Source: Nocardia sp. CY41
Lineage (GTDB): Bacteria > Actinomycetota > Actinomycetes > Mycobacteriales > Mycobacteriaceae
DNA length: 64,000 nucleotides
Direction: 5' to 3'
NCBI RefSeq assembly: GCF_009829325.1
Contig: NZ_VUOS01000005.1
Coordinates: forward strand, 124,001-188,000
The translations under genes and the position numbers were made by a program. Below, one piece after another: positions 9,063 to 17,600 of the stretch. How positions within the stretch are numbered: the first letter of the stretch is position 1; every line of letters starts with the position of its first letter. The notes under the pieces are model-generated. The model searched no databases and was not told the DNA's origin. It was given only the letters and a program-made list of their open reading frames with translations.

Positions 9063-9164
9063 AGGTCATGAGTACCAGCGCCAAGCCCCGGCTCGCTGGT
9101 CGGCAACCCTCCAGCCGCGGTGGGGTGCTCCGGGTGATGACCTGGCTCCCGAGAGCCGGGAGCA
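9063..9164 (+). ncRNA. SAM-IV riboswitch
   Basis: S-adenosylmethionine-sensing leader. AGGTCAT (9063-9069) pairs with ATGACCT (9136-9142) to close P1. Inside are the conserved blocks of actinobacterial SAM-IV aptamers: GAGTACCAGCG, CAAGCCCCGGCT, GGTCGGCAACCCTCC and GCGGTGGGGTGC. A following hairpin GCTCCCG/CGGGAGC (9145-9151 with 9158-9164) may be part of the expression platform; GCTCCC could pair instead with GGGAGC at 9250-9255, which holds the ribosome binding site of the next gene. It lies ahead of the metY/metX locus, the usual place. Class is confident, switching mechanism is inference. Confidence 0.9.
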
Positions 9165-9180
9165 AGCGCGTAACAGGAGG

Positions 9181-9239
9181 TCGCCGGCATGTGTTGTTGT
9201 TCGTCAGCCACACACCGCTAACCCCTGCTGTACCGGCGA
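9181..9239 (+). promoter_or_regulatory. Stem enclosing the cysteine leader peptide
   Basis: TCGCCGG (9181-9187), directly after the leader's AGGAGG, pairs perfectly with CCGGCGA (9233-9239) past its stop. A ribosome on the leader would break this stem, so it is a candidate sensor arm of a translational attenuator. The pairing is seen; its function is inferred. Confidence 0.5.
9189..9221 (+). CDS. Cysteine-rich leader peptide MCCCSSATHR
   Basis: A 10-codon ORF beginning ATG TGT TGT TGT and ending TAA, with a perfect AGGAGG (9175-9180) 8 bases upstream. Three consecutive cysteine codons in a short leader ahead of sulfur-assimilation genes match the polycysteine leader ORFs reported in mycobacteria as cysteine-responsive attenuators. 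It sits between the SAM-IV aptamer and the methionine genes, so the locus may read both methionine (as SAM) and cysteine supply. It lies inside a 7-bp stem (9181-9187/9233-9239). Regulatory role is inferred. Confidence 0.7.
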   Translation: MCCCSSATHR

Positions 9240-9260
9240 ACACCTGCTTGGGAGCAAACC

Positions 9261-9362
9261 ATGAGTGAATTCACCGCGCCCGGGGCCGAACCCGGGCAGT
9301 GGTCTTTCCGCAGCGTGGACAATGCGGATGCGCACGCCGGTTCAGCGACGGCGGCGACGTGA
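9261..9362 (+). pseudogene. metY: metY remnant (O-acetylhomoserine sulfhydrylase stub)
   Basis: A 33-codon ORF starting [17 protein letters not shown], which looks like the start of actinobacterial MetY/MetC (M. tuberculosis MetC has a similar polar start leading to HWSFETKQIHAG). Instead of the PLP domain, it runs 16 residues further and stops with TGA overlapping the metX start (GTGA), as an intact metY would. N-terminus, frame and coupling overlap are all present, but roughly 400 residues are missing. An in-frame deletion, or a collapse in assembly, would explain this. ATG at 9261 with GGGAG upstream. A genuine short leader ORF is the alternative. Confidence 0.55.
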
Positions 9363-10516
9363 CCGTGGGTACCGAAGCGAGCGCACGGACCTCCGGCGTC
9401 GCCCTGCCGCCCCCGGATGGGCGGCTCGGCACCATCGCCATCGGGGACGTGCGTCTGGAGAACGGCGCGGTGATCCCGGACGTCCACGTGGCGGTGCAGC
9501 GCTGGGGTGAGCTCTCGCCCGGCCTGGACAACGTCGTACTGGTCGAACACGCGCTGACCGGCGATTCACATGTCGTCGGCAAGCCCGACGACGTGCATCC
9601 GCTGCCCGGCTGGTGGGACGGCATGGTCGGGCCGGGCGCGCCGCTGGACACCGACGAATGGTGTGTGATCGCGACGAACGTGCTCGGCGGCTGCAAGGGC
9701 AGCACCGGGCCCTCCAGCCTTGCCCCGGACGGAAAGCCCTGGGGCGCGAGATTCCCCGAGATCTCCATTCGCGATCAGGTGACCGCCGAGGCCGCTCTGT
9801 TCGACCTGCTCGGCATCGAGCGGCTCGCCGCCGTCGTCGGCGGGTCGATGGGCGGCATGCGGGTGCTCGAGTGGATGGTGGGGGCGCCGGAGCGGGTCGC
9901 CGCAGCACTGGTGCTCGCGGTCGGCGCCCGCGCCACCGCCGACCAGATCGGCACCCAGACCACCCAGATCGCGGCGATCAAGGCCGATCCGGACTGGCAG
10001 GGCGGCGACTATCACGGCACCGGCCGCGCCCCGACGACGGGCATGGCCCTGGCCCGCCGGATCGCGCACCTGACCTACCGCACCGAATTCGAGCTGGATC
10101 ACCGGTTCGAGAACAAGCCTCAGGACGGCGAGGACCCGTTGCACGGCGGCCGCTACGCCGTGCAGAGCTACCTCGACCACCAGGCCGAAAAACTGTGCAA
10201 GCGTTTCGATCCCGCCACCTACGTCCTGCTGACCGAGGCGATGAACCGGCACGACGTCGGTCGCGGCCGGGGCGGCATCGAGGCGGCGCTCGCGGCGACG
10301 CCGGTGCCGTGCGTGGTCGGCGGCGTCGACTCCGACCGGCTGTACCCGCTGCGGACCCAGCAGGAACTCGCCGATCTGCTGCCCGGCTGCGACGGGCTGG
10401 ACGTCGTGCACTCGCGCGACGGGCACGACGGATTCCTCACCGAGGCGGCGGCGGTGTCGAAGCTGCTGACCGAGACCATGCGCCTGGCGCGGGCCGTGGT
10501 GCGGCCCGAACGCTGA
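9359..10516 (+). CDS. metX: Homoserine O-acetyltransferase
   Basis: Acetylates homoserine with acetyl-CoA, the first committed step to methionine. The 385 residues show the alpha/beta-hydrolase fold of MetX: substrate loop [19 protein letters not shown], nucleophile elbow VGGSMGGM with Ser163, late Asp region [10 protein letters not shown] and catalytic His in HSRDGHDGF. The GTG at 9359 overlaps the stop of the metY stub by 4 bases, so translation is probably coupled and controlled by the SAM-IV riboswitch upstream. Its product O-acetylhomoserine would normally be used by MetY, which is reduced to a stub here. Confidence 0.95.
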   Translation: MTVGTEASARTSGVALPPPDGRLGTIAIGDVRLENGAVIPDVHVAVQRWGELSPGLDNVVLVEHALTGDSHVVGKPDDVHPLPGWWDGMVGPGAPLDTDEWCVIATNVLGGCKGSTGPSSLAPDGKPWGARFPEISIRDQVTAEAALFDLLGIERLAAVVGGSMGGMRVLEWMVGAPERVAAALVLAVGARATADQIGTQTTQIAAIKADPDWQGGDYHGTGRAPTTGMALARRIAHLTYRTEFELDHRFENKPQDGEDPLHGGRYAVQSYLDHQAEKLCKRFDPATYVLLTEAMNRHDVGRGRGGIEAALAATPVPCVVGGVDSDRLYPLRTQQELADLLPGCDGLDVVHSRDGHDGFLTEAAAVSKLLTETMRLARAVVRPER

Positions 10517-10589
10517 GCGGTTCGGCCCGGCCGTCGATCGCCGCACCGTGCCCGGCGGCGTTCCGAGCGCTGTCCGCGTCGCCTTGTGC

Positions 10590-10967
10590 TCAGAGCGCCG
10601 CGCGCCGCCGCGCGGATTCGATCAGGTTGATGTTGGTTTCGATCCATTCCCGCAGCGCGGCGATCGGCGTGCGCAGACTGTGGCCGAGTTCGGTGAGCGT
10701 GTAGTCCACCCGCGGCGGGATGGTGGGATGCACTGTGCGCGTGACGAATCCGTCGTTCTCCAGCTGCCGCAACGTCTGCGTCAGCATCTTCTGGGAGATC
10801 CCATCGATGCGGTGGCGCAGATCGGTGTAGCGCAGGGTTCCGCCGGCGAGCGCGTCGATGATGAGCACCGTCCACTTGCCCGCGATGTGGTCGAGAATCT
10901 CCCGCGTCGGGCACTTCGCGGAGTACACGTCGGCGAGCAGGCCGGAACTTTCGACATAGGTGGACAC
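10590..10967 (-). CDS. HxlR-type winged-helix regulator
   Basis: A 125-residue DUF24/HxlR regulator: CPTREILDHIAGKWTVLIIDAL, LRYTDLRHRIDGISQKMLTQTLRQLENDGFVTR, then the wing and YTLTELGHSL. Cys19 just before the winged helix is where several HxlR regulators (YodB, HypR) sense electrophiles or disulfide stress. It is divergent from a nitroreductase gene across 69 bp, a common pairing for quinone/aldehyde stress. Start ATG at 10967. Repression or activation cannot be told from sequence. Confidence 0.88.
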   Translation of the reverse strand: MSTYVESSGLLADVYSAKCPTREILDHIAGKWTVLIIDALAGGTLRYTDLRHRIDGISQKMLTQTLRQLENDGFVTRTVHPTIPPRVDYTLTELGHSLRTPIAALREWIETNINLIESARRRAAL

Positions 10968-10982
10968 CTGTCGGAGTGTAGC

Positions 10983-11032
10983 GCACTTATTAGTGCCTTC
11001 TTCCTAACAGAGCGTAACTCTCCGATAGTTAG
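10983..11032. promoter_or_regulatory. Candidate HxlR operators between divergent genes
   Basis: Two inverted repeats lie in the 69-bp divergent region: GCACT-TATT-AGTGC (10983-10996) and CTAAC (11004-11008) paired with GTTAG (11028-11032). The second ends 4 bp before the nitroreductase start. HxlR sites are often AT-rich palindromes like these. Confidence 0.45.
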
Positions 11033-11036
11033 AAAT

Positions 11037-11684
11037 ATGCAAACGCAAACACTTTCGGTGGCCGACGCGATCCGCGGACGTCGCACTGTGCGCCACTATC
11101 GCTCCGATCCGGTGGCGCCCGAGCTGATCGAGGAGTTGCTCGAGCTCGCGATGCAAGCGCCGAGCGCATGGAACATGCAAGACCGGTCGATCGTGGTGGT
11201 GACGAGTGAATCCGGCCGCGCCGCGCTGTCGGAGGCGGCGTTCGGTCAGCCGCAGCCGAAGGAAGCGCCGGTGGTGCTGGTCTTCGTCGCCGATGCCGCG
11301 GCCTGGCGAGCGGCCAACGCCGACATCGCCGAACTGGCCGGCCGCAACGGCGCGTGGAACGCCGAGTTCACCGCCTTGTTCGACACGCGCGCCGAGTACT
11401 TGGCACTGGAGCGGCACGGGCTGCTGCGGGAGAACGCCGTCAAGAACGCGATGATCGCCGCCACCTACGCGATGCTCGCCGCCACCGGCCTCGGCTTGGC
11501 CTCGGCGCCGATGAACGGCTGGGATCCAGCGCTGGTGAAACAAGCCATCGGCATCGGCGATCGCGACGATCTCGCTATCGCGGTGCTGGTCACCATCGGC
11601 TACAGCGACACCGTCCCGCCCCACCCGGGGCGCCGCCCCCGCGCGCGAACTGTTTTCGCCGAGCGATATCCCGCTGATCGCTGA
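11037..11684 (+). CDS. Nitroreductase family FMN oxidoreductase
   Basis: A 215-residue flavoprotein of the nitroreductase superfamily. It has RRTVRHYRSDPV (FMN phosphate binding), QAPSAWNMQDRSIVVV, LLRENAVKNAMIAATYAMLAATGLGLASAPMNGWDP and IAVLVTIGY near the end. It likely reduces quinones, nitro compounds or similar electrophiles with NAD(P)H, consistent with the divergent HxlR redox-type regulator. Start ATG at 11037 chosen because upstream in-frame sequence crosses the regulator gene. Only a weak ribosome binding site is visible. Confidence 0.88.
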   Translation: MQTQTLSVADAIRGRRTVRHYRSDPVAPELIEELLELAMQAPSAWNMQDRSIVVVTSESGRAALSEAAFGQPQPKEAPVVLVFVADAAAWRAANADIAELAGRNGAWNAEFTALFDTRAEYLALERHGLLRENAVKNAMIAATYAMLAATGLGLASAPMNGWDPALVKQAIGIGDRDDLAIAVLVTIGYSDTVPPHPGRRPRARTVFAERYPADR

Positions 11685-11713
11685 TCGCCAGGGCGGCCCG
11701 GGTCGCCCGCGCC

Positions 11714-12031
11714 TCAGCCGACGCCGAGCGTGTTGATCGTGGCCGCGAGGAACAGGATGCTCGACCCGAGCAGGGTCAGCGCGCCGACGTCGAAGGGCTT
11801 GCTGCGCACCGCGAGCAGCCCCACCCGCGCGGTCGGCAGGCACAGCCGGAACGCCGCCGCAAGCAACGTCGCCCCACCGAAGAAGAACGCCCCACGCCGC
11901 CACCGATCGGACGCGACGAACACCACCGCCACCACGATGACCAGCGTCACAACCACCATCGGCAGATGGGAACGCAAGAATTCCGCCCCCGGACTGCGTC
12001 GCCCGGCGACAGGCGTGTCGGCATCGGTCAC
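11714..12031 (-). CDS. DUF3017 small membrane protein
   Basis: 105 residues with three predicted helices: LPMVVVTLVIVVAVVFVA, GAFFFGGATLLAAAFRLCL and FDVGALTLLGSSILFLAATI. This matches DUF3017, a small actinobacterial inner-membrane family (M. tuberculosis Rv3355c, near folD). Function unknown. Convergent with the nitroreductase gene. Start ATG at 12031. Confidence 0.8.
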   Translation of the reverse strand: MTDADTPVAGRRSPGAEFLRSHLPMVVVTLVIVVAVVFVASDRWRRGAFFFGGATLLAAAFRLCLPTARVGLLAVRSKPFDVGALTLLGSSILFLAATINTLGVG

Positions 12032-12082
12032 GCCCCGATTCTTGCAGACTCGCGCCGCCGCTCCCGATCGGCGTGGGCCAGG

Positions 12083-12319
12083 TTCCTCGAATCTATCGCC
12101 GATGAGGAAATCGAACTCGTCGATCCGACCCGGACCGATCTCCTGCGGATGGCGGAGCTGGTTCGAAAGTACGCCGACTTCCCACTGGGTGCTGTCGATG
12201 CCGCCGTCTCAGCCGTTGCCGAACGACTTGACGTGAAGGAAGTCGCGACATTGTTTCGCCGACACTTCAGCGCGGTCCGAACCAATCACCCAGTCCCACT
12301 CCGACTGTTACCGGAGTGA
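12083..12319 (+). pseudogene. Truncated VapC-type PIN-domain toxin
   Basis: Only the C-terminal half of a VapC ribonuclease is present: VDPTRTDLLRMAELVRKYADFPLGAVDAAVSAVAERLDVKEVATL, then FRRHFSAVR. In this family the end usually reads TLDRRHF; here the metal-binding Asp is Phe. The N-terminal half with the first catalytic Asp is absent, and the frame upstream lies antisense in the DUF3017 gene. No VapB antitoxin is next to it. Loss of two catalytic acids and no start argue for a decayed toxin-antitoxin remnant. Confidence 0.75.
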
Positions 12320-12472
12320 CCGACGAGGTCGTGGCTCTGAACACTCCGGGGAACCGGCAACTGCGCCGGGCCGTCGATCCAACCTTCCCTCTAAGCTCGA
12401 AACACATTGTCGAGCAAGCATATTGGTTCCCCGAAAGCAGGGGCATGTGCGCGAGCTGGCATCATCTCGATC

Positions 12473-12892
12473 ATGATCCTTCGACGACTCCCCCTTCTCG
12501 CGCTCGCCGCGCTTCCGGTGGTGCTGGGTTCCGGCGCCACCGCTACCGCGACACCTCCGCTGTCGCCTCCGGTGCTCGAGGAGGTCTTCTCGGTGCCCGG
12601 AACCGTGTCGGCGAAGTTCCACAACCCCAACGCCGAGGGCGTGTGCTGGGTGTACAACGACGACACCGGGGAGATCTTCGGCGGCAACAATCCCACGTCG
12701 TTCGCCATCGCCGACGGCAAGATGGTCCAGACGTCGCTCGGCAACGGGTCCCTGCCCGCCGGACAGATGCGCGTGCGTGGCGCATGCGCCTGGGAACGGC
12801 CCACCGGCGATCCCCGCGCGGGCGACACCGCGACGACGGACATCGTCACCGTCGACGTGATCGGCAAGCCGAGCACGGGCAGCTTCGGCTGA
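12473..12892 (+). CDS. Secreted hypothetical protein
   Basis: 139 residues with a clear Sec signal peptide: MILRRLPLLALAALPVVLG then ATATA before a probable cleavage near residue 26. The mature part has two cysteines (GVCWVYN and RGACAWERP), possibly a disulfide, and a beta-rich look. I do not recognise the family. The ATG at 12473 puts the signal peptide at the N-terminus; in-frame upstream codons lack one. No operon partner. Confidence 0.7.
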   Translation: MILRRLPLLALAALPVVLGSGATATATPPLSPPVLEEVFSVPGTVSAKFHNPNAEGVCWVYNDDTGEIFGGNNPTSFAIADGKMVQTSLGNGSLPAGQMRVRGACAWERPTGDPRAGDTATTDIVTVDVIGKPSTGSFG

Positions 12893-12941
12893 GGCCTCGC
12901 CGGTAGCCCCGGCGGTCGCGGCGCCTGGTTGACTGGCACCC

Positions 12942-13406
12942 GTGTTCCATCTGATGTTCCACGAGCCGTGCATTCCGCCGAATACCGGCAACGCGATCCG
13001 GTTGGTCGCGGGGACCGGGTGTCATCTGCACCTGATCGAGCCGTTGGGGTTCGATCTGTCGGAGCCGAAGTTGCGCCGGGCCGGGTTGGATTACCACGAT
13101 CTGGCGTCGGTGACGGTGCACGCGACTCTGGCGGCCGCGTGGGAGACGTTGCGGCCGGAGCGGGTTTTCGCGTTCACCACGCAGGCCACCACCCGGTTCA
13201 CGGACGTGGCCTACCAGGAGAACGACGTGCTGCTGTTCGGCACCGAACCCACGGGCCTGCCCGCGGAGGTGCTGGCCGACCCGCACGTCACCGACCGGCT
13301 GCGGATCCCGATGCTGCCCGGCCGCCGCTCCATGAACCTGTCCAACGCGGCCGCGGTCACCGTCTACGAAGCATGGCGCCAACTGGGCTTTCCCGGCGGC
13401 GTATAG
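12942..13406 (+). CDS. trmL: tRNA (cytidine(34)-2'-O)-methyltransferase TrmL
   Basis: A 154-residue SpoU/TrmD-superfamily (SPOUT) methyltransferase of TrmL size: N-terminal [18 protein letters not shown] (motif 1), [12 protein letters not shown] (motif 2) and [22 protein letters not shown] (motif 3, forming the knotted SAM site). It methylates the wobble ribose of certain leucine tRNAs. GTG at 12942. The position agrees with the SpoU-type gene Rv3366 in M. tuberculosis. Confidence 0.93.
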   Translation: MFHLMFHEPCIPPNTGNAIRLVAGTGCHLHLIEPLGFDLSEPKLRRAGLDYHDLASVTVHATLAAAWETLRPERVFAFTTQATTRFTDVAYQENDVLLFGTEPTGLPAEVLADPHVTDRLRIPMLPGRRSMNLSNAAAVTVYEAWRQLGFPGGV

Positions 13407-13412
13407 GCGTGG

Positions 13413-13646
13413 TCATGGCAGATCGATCTCGAAGCGCTTGAAGCGAGACGTCGTGCCCGCGGCCAGCCGGACGGCGGACTTGGGGACTCCGTAGTGCTCG
13501 GCGAGCAGTTCGACGGCCGCCTTGTTGGCTTTTCCCTCGACGGCGGGAGCCCGCACGTACAGCTGCAGACTGCCGTCGTCGAGGGTTTCCACCAGCGGGC
13601 CCTTACGGCTGTTCGGCTTGATCGTCGCCCTTACCACCGTCGGCAT
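13413..13646 (-). CDS. DUF167 (YggU-like) small protein
   Basis: 77 residues matching the DUF167 family: IKPNSRKGPLVE, then LQLYVRAPAVEGKANKAAVELLAEHYGVPKSAVRL and a basic end. The family is widespread and small; its function is not established. ATG at 13646 lies inside the 3' end of the lipoprotein gene (44-base overlap), so the two are probably co-transcribed. It ends 6 bp from the convergent trmL stop. Confidence 0.85.
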   Translation of the reverse strand: MPTVVRATIKPNSRKGPLVETLDDGSLQLYVRAPAVEGKANKAAVELLAEHYGVPKSAVRLAAGTTSRFKRFEIDLP

Positions 13647-14598
13647 TCTCGCCTCCTGCGCTGGTCTGCGCGCCGTCCGCGGCGCTGCTCGCGGGCTCGA
13701 CGGGAGCCTGCGCCGATTCTTCCCTACGCGGCGCGGGCTTCCGACGCCGCACCAGGCGCGCGATACCCCACAGCACCGCGGCCACCACAGCGAGGAAGCC
13801 GAGCCAGGGAATCGCTCTGCCGCTGAACACGACGGCGTCCTGCAGCCAGTCCACCAGGGAATTCCAGCCGGCGACGATGCCGTCCCAGAAATTGTCCGGG
13901 TCGTCGCCGGGCCCGTCGCGGTCGGTGGTGATCTCGATGGTCAGCGTGGACAAGGCGACCTGGTCGTCGAGGCGTCGCTTCTGCGCGGTGAGGCTGTCCA
14001 ATTCACCCTGGCGGCTCGACAGCGCCTGCTCGGCGGCGAGCAGGTCGGAGGTATTGGTGGCGCCCGCGATGAGCGCGCGCAGCCGGTCCACCGACGCTTG
14101 CAGGGCCTTGATCCGCGCGTCCAGATCCTCCCACTGCATGGTGACGTCGTCGCGGTTGGTGGTGACCCGGGTGACCTGCCCGACCCCGCCGAGACCGGTG
14201 ATGAACGCGTCGGTCTTGTCCGCGGGCAGGCGGACGACGAGCGTGGCGCTGGGCTCGGTGTCGTCGGTGCCGGGCTGCTCGGTGCGGCTGTCGACCCGGC
14301 CGCCCGCGGCCCGCACCTGGTCGATGATCGTGCCCGCCGCGGCGACCGGCGCGGCGGCGGTGATCTCCACGCTGCCGGTGACCACTTCCTTGCGCGTGGA
14401 CACCGGTTCGCCGCCGGAGTTGTTGTCCCGCTTCGGAGGCGCGAGCTCGTGCGCTCCCGGCGGCACGATCGCGGGGGCGGCGGGACCGGTGACCACCGTC
14501 GACGACCGGTCCCGCGCGGGTCTCGCGTCGTCGTCCCCGCAACCGACGAGCAGAACCAACCCCAGCACGCCGACACACAGCACAGCAAGCTTCCTCAT
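13603..14598 (-). CDS. DUF4349 lipoprotein with C-terminal membrane anchor
   Basis: About 331 residues. The signal peptide MRKLAVLCVGVLGLVLLVGC ends in a lipobox with Cys20. Then come a linker, a DUF4349 domain (GSVEITAAAPVAAAGTIIDQVRAAGGRVD and following), a coiled coil (about 160-225, WEDLDARIKALQASVDRLRALI...), a membrane helix (PWLGFLAVVAAVLWGIARLV) and an acidic Ala/Gly-rich tail. Probably an envelope protein tethered at both ends; function unknown. ATG at 14598 gives a standard signal peptide; GTG at 14607 is possible. Confidence 0.83.
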   Translation of the reverse strand: MRKLAVLCVGVLGLVLLVGCGDDDARPARDRSSTVVTGPAAPAIVPPGAHELAPPKRDNNSGGEPVSTRKEVVTGSVEITAAAPVAAAGTIIDQVRAAGGRVDSRTEQPGTDDTEPSATLVVRLPADKTDAFITGLGGVGQVTRVTTNRDDVTMQWEDLDARIKALQASVDRLRALIAGATNTSDLLAAEQALSSRQGELDSLTAQKRRLDDQVALSTLTIEITTDRDGPGDDPDNFWDGIVAGWNSLVDWLQDAVVFSGRAIPWLGFLAVVAAVLWGIARLVRRRKPAPRREESAQAPVEPASSAADGAQTSAGGENADGGKGDDQAEQP

Positions 14599-14686
14599 GC
14601 CTGGCACAGTAGCCGTTTACGCTGCGCGGACAGCCCCGCATAACGGTTTCCTAGAGCGCTTCTAATACTTCTTTAAAGCAATGGGC

Positions 14687-17600
14687 TCAACGGAAGTCGC
14701 GCGATGTGGACGCCATCCGCAGATCCATGCGCTGGAGATGTTCGGCGACCACGCTGACCACGCCTTCGGCATTCTGCACCCGGCCGCGGATGAGCAGAGC
14801 GGCGGCGCCCTGGGCCAGACGCCGGTAACGCCGCCACAGCCCCAGCGAGCAGACGATGTTCACCATGCCGGTCTCGTCTTCCAGATTGAGGAAGGTGACG
14901 CCCTCCGCGGTGGCGGGACGCTGCCGGTGTGTCACCGCGCCGCCCACCAGCACACGAGAGCCGTCGGGCACGGTGAGCAGGCCCGCGGCCGGTACGACGC
15001 CGAGCGCGTCCAAGTGCGGGCGCAAGAATTCCGTCGGATAGCTGCCCGGCGAGACGCCGGTGGCCCATACGTCGGCGGCCGCCAGCTCGAGGTCGCTCAT
15101 CCCGGGCAGAGCGGGCGCGGTGGTGGCCGCGCCGGTACCGGGCAACCGGTCCGAGCGCTCGCCCGCGGCGGCGCCCGCCGCCCAGAGCGCCTCGCGGCGG
15201 GTGATCCCGAGACTGCCGAGCGCGCCCGCCGTGGCGAGCGACTCCGCTTGCGCCACAGTCAGTTCCACCCGGCCGGTCAGGTCGAGGAAGGACGTGTAGG
15301 GCCGCTCGCCCCTGGCGGTGACGATGCGTTCGGCGAGGTCGTCGCCGATCTGGCGGATCGCGGCGAGACCCAGGCGCACCTCGGTGCCCTGAGCCTCCAG
15401 CGTCGCCTCGGCCCGGCTGGCGTTGACGTCGGGACCATGCACCGCCACCGCGTGCCTGCGCGCGTCGGCGACCAGCGACTGCGGCGAGTAGAACCCCATC
15501 GGCTGGGCGCGCAGCAGACCCGCGCAGAAGGCGGCGGGATGGTGCAGTTTGAACCAGGCCGAGTAGTACACGATCGCGGCGAAGCTCTGCGAATGACTCT
15601 CCGGGAAGCCGAAATTCGCGAAGGCGTAGAGCTTCTCGTAGATCCGGTCGGCGACTTCGCCGGTGATCCCGTGCCGCTCGCGCATGCCCTGGTAGAGCCG
15701 CGCCTTCAGGCGCTCCATGCGCTCCGTGGACCGCTTGGAGCCCATGGCGCGGCGCAGCTGATCGGCCTCGACGGCGGTGAATCCGGCGACGTCGACGGCC
15801 ATCTGCATGAGCTGCTCCTGGAACAGCGGCACGCCGAGCGTGCGTTCCAGCGAATTCTTCAGCGCCGGATGGTCGTAGACGACGTCCTCCACGCCGTTGC
15901 GCCTGCGGATGTAGGGATGCACCGAGCCGCCCTGGATCGGGCCGGGACGGATCAGCGCCACCTCGACCACCAGGTCGTAGAAGCTGCGCGGGCGCAGCCG
16001 GGGCAAGGTCGCCATCTGCGCGCGCGACTCGACCTGGAAGACGCCGACCGAGTCCGCGCGCGCCAGCATCTCGTAGACCTCGGGCTCGGCCAGGTCCAGC
16101 GAGTGCAGCTCGACGGTCTCGCCTTTGTGCTCGCGCACCAGGTCGATCATGTAGTGCAGGGCCGAGAGCATGCCGAGGCCGAGCAGGTCGAACTTCACCA
16201 GATCGATGGCGGCGCAATCGTCCTTGTCCCACTGCAGGACGCTGCGGCCGGGCATGCGCGCCCATTCCACCGGGCAGACGTCGGCGATCGGCCGGTCGCA
16301 GATCACCATGCCGCCGGAGTGGATGCCCAAGTGCCTGGGCAGGCCCTCGATGTCGGCGGCCAGTTCCAGCACCTCGGCGGGGATGTCGGTGTTCGTCTCG
16401 GCGCCGACGCCCGTCCAGCGGCTCACCTGCTTGCTCCACGCGTCCTGCTGCCCGGGTGAGAACCCCAGCGCCCGTGCGGCATCCCGGACCGCGGACTTGC
16501 CGCGGTAGGTGATCACGTTGGCCACCTGCGCGGCGTATTCGCGGCCGTACTTCCGGTAGACGTGCTGGATGGCCTCTTCGCGGCGGTCGGATTCGATGTC
16601 GACGTCGATGTCGGGCGGACCGTCGCGCTCCGGGGAGAGGAAACGCTCGAACAGCAATTGATTACGAACCGGGTCGACATTGGTGATGCCGATGGCATAG
16701 CAGACCGCGGAGTTGGCCGCCGAACCGCGCCCCTGGCACAGGATGTCGTTGTCCTTGCAGAAGCTGACGATGTCGTGCACCACCAGGAAGTAGCCGGGGA
16801 ACTCCAGCTTCTCGATCACCGTGAGTTCGTGCTCGATCTGCCGGTAGGCCTCCGGGTTCTGCTCGGGGGTCCCATAGCGCGCCGCGGCGCCCGCCATCGT
16901 GAGCTCGCGCAGCCAGGACTGTTCGTCGTGCCCGGCGGGCACGTCGAAGGGCGGCAGGTGCGGAGCGATCAGCTGCAGGTCGAAGGCGCATTCGCGGGCC
17001 AGGGCCGCCGCGTTCGCCACCGCCTGCGGGCAGTCGGCGAACAACCGCGCCATTTCCGCCCCGGACCGCAGATGCGCGCCGCCCACCGGCGCCAGCCAGC
17101 CCGCTATCTCGTCCAGGCTCTGTCCGGCCCGGATCGCCGCGAGCGCCATGGCGCGGCGACGCCGGCTCGGCGCGGCGAAATGCGCTCCGGTGGTGGCGAG
17201 CACGGGCAGGCCGACGCGATCGGCCAAGGCGATCAGGTGCGCGTTGCGCTCGTCGTCCTCCGGGATGCCGTGCTGGGTCAGTTCCACGCTCACCCGGTCG
17301 GCGCCGAAGCGCTCGGTCAGCTCACGCAGCGCGGCTTCCGCCCGTTCCAGGCGGGTGCTGCCTGCGCGCAGGTCGAGCTCGAGCGCCCGGCGCAGCTGCC
17401 CCTTCCGGCACCCGGTGAGGATCTGCCAGTGCCCCTCGGCCGCCGCGGTGAGCGTGTCGAGGTCGTAACGCAGGATCCCTTTCTCCCCGGCGGCCATGTG
17501 CGCGGCGGCGATCTCGCGGGAGAGTCTGCGGTAGCCCTCCTGGCCGCGGGCGAGCACCAGCAGGTGCGGCCCGGCCGGGTCCGGCGCGCCGGTGCGCGGC

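Noticed and set aside
14681-16459. 592-codon open frame on the plus strand inside dnaE2
   Set aside because: It is antisense to a full-length, motif-complete dnaE2. Its His/Gly/Ala-rich product has no domain. Long antisense frames are expected at this GC content.
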